Assembly (NCBI GenBank): GCA_030146285.1
Contig: JASLBZ010000069.1
Location: 1-8,241, forward strand
Source of the DNA: Neisseriaceae bacterium
Lineage (GTDB): Bacteria; Pseudomonadota; Gammaproteobacteria; Burkholderiales; Neisseriaceae
Direction: 5' to 3'
DNA: 8,241 bases
This document shows positions 6,127-8,241 of the stretch, piece by piece. Made by a program: the position numbers and the translations under genes. The number at the start of each line of letters is the position of its first letter. Position 1 is the first letter of the stretch. The notes under the pieces are model-generated. The model was not told the origin of the DNA, searched no databases, and saw only the letters and a list, made by a program, of their open reading frames with translations.

Positions 6127-7611
6127 TCAATGTAGCCAAGCAAAATAAACGTACAAGCCCAAAACCAGAGTAAACAGACTCAAAACAATATTGCGCCAAT
6201 AATGGTATTCTTTGGTTAAGGCTCGTGCTTCAGCTTCCGGAATCAATTCCAATGGTAATATTTCAGGTGCTTGGTAGCTAAGCCGTTTTTTACTATAAAC
6301 CATGTAGATGATAGCGCCCAAAACACACCAAACAAAGCCGCTAATAAAAGCACTTTTATCCAATTGTGACATTAAAATAAAATAAACCACAATACTCAAT
6401 ACCGCACCCACAATCAAACCAGGCACTCGATAAGGGCGCAAAACATGGTTAAATCGTTTTCGAAAAAATATGGATGCAGCCAAACCAATCACATAATAAA
6501 ATAAATCTGCGAACAAACTTAATGAAGCGATGTAAATAATGGAATTGGTACTAATCAGCGCCATGATAATCACGCCCATCAGTAAAACCGCATAATGAGG
6601 CGTTTGGTATTTGGGGTGCAATTTGGCCAGAAAACTGGGGAGAACACCATCTTTTGCCATGCTATACAAATAGCGAGCTGGCGCTGCGACGCTTGGATTT
6701 AAAGTCGAAAAATTACCACCAAAGGCGATGCCTAGACACAAAAGAATCAAAGGGAAGCCAATGATTCCCGCTTGTTGCATCGCCAATGCATAAGGTGCAT
6801 CGGCGTCAATTAAACTGGCCAGCTCTTGCTTAGGCATAATGCCGATTAAAAACCATTGAAAAAGTGCCGTTACAATAAAAACAATAAACGGCGCCAAGAA
6901 CAAAGCACGAGGTACGGTGACTTGTGGGCGTTTAATTTCGCCGGCCATAGCACAGCAAGTCTCAAAACCGGCAAAACACCACCAAATCAATCCCGTTGCA
7001 GCAATAAACTCACCAATACCAACATTCCCCATACCAATAGGGAAAACCGGTTGGTAATTGGCAAAATTCAGCCTGCTAAACACACTAAAAAACCAGACAA
7101 TCGCCACGCCCCAAAAAAAGAACATAAAACCATTTTGTAGCTTAGCGGACAGATTCACACCACGCCAATTGATCCCGATAAAAACCAAAACAGCAGCAAC
7201 CGCAATGATTCGATCATCAATATCCAATGGCATCCCTAGTGCCGAAAATAAGGTTTTCACATAAAAAGAAAATGCCAATGCCTCACCACTTGCCACCGCA
7301 ATTAATGAAATGACAAAACTCCAACCCGCTTGCATGCCCCAGAAATTATTAATCGCCCTAGAAGCATATTGATACGAGCCACCACCATATGGCATGGCTG
7401 CACTTAATTCACCATAAATCAAAGCAGGATAAATACTCACTAAAAAAGCAACCAATGTTGCCAATAATGTTGCGCTGCCCAAAACACCTACAACGCTAGA
7501 ACCCACAGTAAACAAACCCACACCAATGACCGTACCAACGGTTATGGTAATCGCCTCTCGCAGTCCAAGACTTTTTTTCAATTGCATTTCTTGCATGCCT
7601 ATCTCAATCAT
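6127..7611 (-). CDS. APC-superfamily amino acid permease
   Basis: An inner-membrane secondary transporter of about 494 residues, probably an amino acid uptake system or exchanger. Segment 1 carries the substrate-loop signature TVGTVIGVGLFTVGS (24-38). The segment 2-3 region has YGELSAAMPYGGGSYQYASRA (66-86), a hallmark of the family. Segment 6 reads WWCFAGFETCCAMAGEIKRPQVTVPRA (210-236), with the FxGFE...AGEIxxP pattern. Twelve hydrophobic segments are visible up to about residue 440, plus one more at 472-492 after a charged stretch, suggesting 13 segments. The substrate cannot be read from sequence. The ATG at 7611 has no clear ribosome site; the ATG at 7596, with GAGATAGG ahead of it, or at 7587 may be the real start, and the extra residues are not conserved-looking. 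It appears unrelated to the molybdenum genes and is transcribed alone. Confidence 0.9.
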   Translation of the reverse strand: MIEIGMQEMQLKKSLGLREAITITVGTVIGVGLFTVGSSVVGVLGSATLLATLVAFLVSIYPALIYGELSAAMPYGGGSYQYASRAINNFWGMQAGWSFVISLIAVASGEALAFSFYVKTLFSALGMPLDIDDRIIAVAAVLVFIGINWRGVNLSAKLQNGFMFFFWGVAIVWFFSVFSRLNFANYQPVFPIGMGNVGIGEFIAATGLIWWCFAGFETCCAMAGEIKRPQVTVPRALFLAPFIVFIVTALFQWFLIGIMPKQELASLIDADAPYALAMQQAGIIGFPLILLCLGIAFGGNFSTLNPSVAAPARYLYSMAKDGVLPSFLAKLHPKYQTPHYAVLLMGVIIMALISTNSIIYIASLSLFADLFYYVIGLAASIFFRKRFNHVLRPYRVPGLIVGAVLSIVVYFILMSQLDKSAFISGFVWCVLGAIIYMVYSKKRLSYQAPEILPLELIPEAEARALTKEYHYWRNIVLSLFTLVLGLYVYFAWLH

Positions 7612-7851
7612 TTCATTTTATTAATAACATGTATATAAACAAAAAATATGGTATTGAATAGCGCAATATTCATACAAATTCCATTGGCTTGCTAATTTTT
7701 GATTAATGAATGAATAATACGATTCACAACATAACAAATTTCGTCATATTCATGGTATAAAATGATTTAAGCAGCACTTTGATGGGTATTTGTATGCTAT
7801 CTAAACACACGCCATTATTTGCCTAATTCAAAGCAGCATCTGCCCAAGTGT
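7612..7851. other. AT-rich divergent intergenic region
   Basis: About 240 bases between the permease gene and the small exported-protein gene, which point away from each other, so promoters for both should lie here. I see no convincing -35/-10 pair for the permease. On the + strand an extended -10 (TGgTATAAA, 7753-7761) is followed by a 14-codon frame (7782-7826) without a ribosome site. Nothing else is recognised. Confidence 0.4.
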
Positions 7852-7857
7852 TATAAT
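7849..7857 (+). promoter_or_regulatory. Extended -10 promoter of the small exported-protein gene
   Basis: TGtTATAAT is a perfect extended -10 element. No -35 match is needed for this class, and none is visible. Transcription would begin near 7864, about 28 bases before the ATG at 7892. Because the box overlaps an upstream ATG (7856), that ATG is unlikely to be the start. Confidence 0.55.
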
Positions 7858-7891
7858 GACCCTATCACAATCCAGAATACTGATTCTCAAT

Positions 7892-8233
7892 ATGTCTATA
7901 CATTCTCCAATAAAAACATGCTTCGCCCTTCTTTGTTTAATGGTTTGCGCTTCGCTATGGGCACAAGAAACCTATCCCCAAGATGTTCAAAATTTCATTC
8001 ACCAAACCGATAACTGCATGAACAGCATTGATACCATGGAAAGTAAGCCCATTGGCAATTCTGATGAGAACCTTCGCGGTGGCATTGCATATGATTGCAA
8101 AGGCCTGGATATACTGCTTGTAAACATCAAAGAAAAATACAACAATAACCCTAAAATCATTGCCAAAATTGCGGAATATGATCAACTTTTTTATACTGTG
8201 CACTGGTTGCAAGTCAATGGCTTGATACAATAA
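7892..8233 (+). CDS. Small probably exported protein of unknown function
   Basis: I do not recognise this 113-residue protein. The ATG at 7892 is preferred over the one at 7856, because the latter overlaps the promoter's -10 box and the later start gives a clean signal peptide: a short polar start with Lys8, a hydrophobic core CFALLCLMVCASL (10-22) and an AxA-like cut after LWA (before Gln25). The last core cysteine is preceded by Val, so a lipoprotein site is unlikely. The mature part of about 89 residues is mostly helix-forming and polar, with exactly two cysteines (42 and 69) that could form a periplasmic disulfide. It ends in VHWLQVNGLIQ. No ribosome site is evident before the ATG. The gene stands alone with its own promoter, and the window ends 8 bases after the stop, so its right-hand neighbour is unseen. 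Confidence 0.65.
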   Translation: MSIHSPIKTCFALLCLMVCASLWAQETYPQDVQNFIHQTDNCMNSIDTMESKPIGNSDENLRGGIAYDCKGLDILLVNIKEKYNNNPKIIAKIAEYDQLFYTVHWLQVNGLIQ

Positions 8234-8241
8234 AAGCCATT

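Noticed and set aside
7856..7891. Upstream ATG at 7856 as start of the small exported protein
   Set aside because: It overlaps the TATAAT of the likely promoter, so it would not be in the transcript, and the added residues would disturb the signal peptide.
7955..8230. 91-codon open frame on the - strand opposite the small exported-protein gene
   Set aside because: It has no signal peptide, ribosome site or recognisable domain; the + strand frame has a promoter and a convincing signal peptide.

Overview
The window is AT-rich (roughly 40% GC by eye) and typical of a Gram-negative bacterium. The protein sequences look proteobacterial, and Mog is strikingly close to the gammaproteobacterial form, including both acidic residues known from the E. 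coli enzyme. I cannot name a genus.

About three quarters of it (1-5900) is a molybdenum locus made of two converging arms. On the + strand, a tightly packed series makes and handles the molybdenum cofactor: the tail of a probable mobA (ends 162, overlapping the next gene), moeA (156-1349), mog (1361-1930) and a small protein with two Mop domains (1964-2401). This arm ends at a strong hairpin terminator (2407-2444) that should work in both directions. On the - strand, reading from right to left, are modA (5794-5042), modB and modC, which form the molybdate ABC importer, followed by moaA (3570-2593). An inverted repeat lies beside a good -10 box just upstream of modA and is a candidate operator.

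The genes fit one pathway. ModABC brings in molybdate. MoaA makes the first pterin intermediate from GTP, with its partners encoded elsewhere. Mog adenylylates molybdopterin, MoeA inserts molybdenum, and MobA adds a GMP to make the bis-MGD form. ModC lacks the usual C-terminal Mop domain, while the separate di-Mop protein sits in the same locus.

The main anomaly is moaA. An in-frame TAA at 3399-3397 separates the first 57 codons, which carry the radical-SAM cysteine motif, from the remaining 267. The reading frame is otherwise intact. As written, the gene cannot make a working enzyme unless the stop is a sequencing error, is read through, or is backed up by another copy.

To the right is an unrelated segment: an APC-superfamily amino acid permease on the - strand (7611-6127) with its own terminator, then a divergent gene for a small, probably exported protein of unknown function (7892-8233). 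I saw no mobile elements, CRISPR arrays, tRNAs or rRNAs, and no convincing new multi-gene system.
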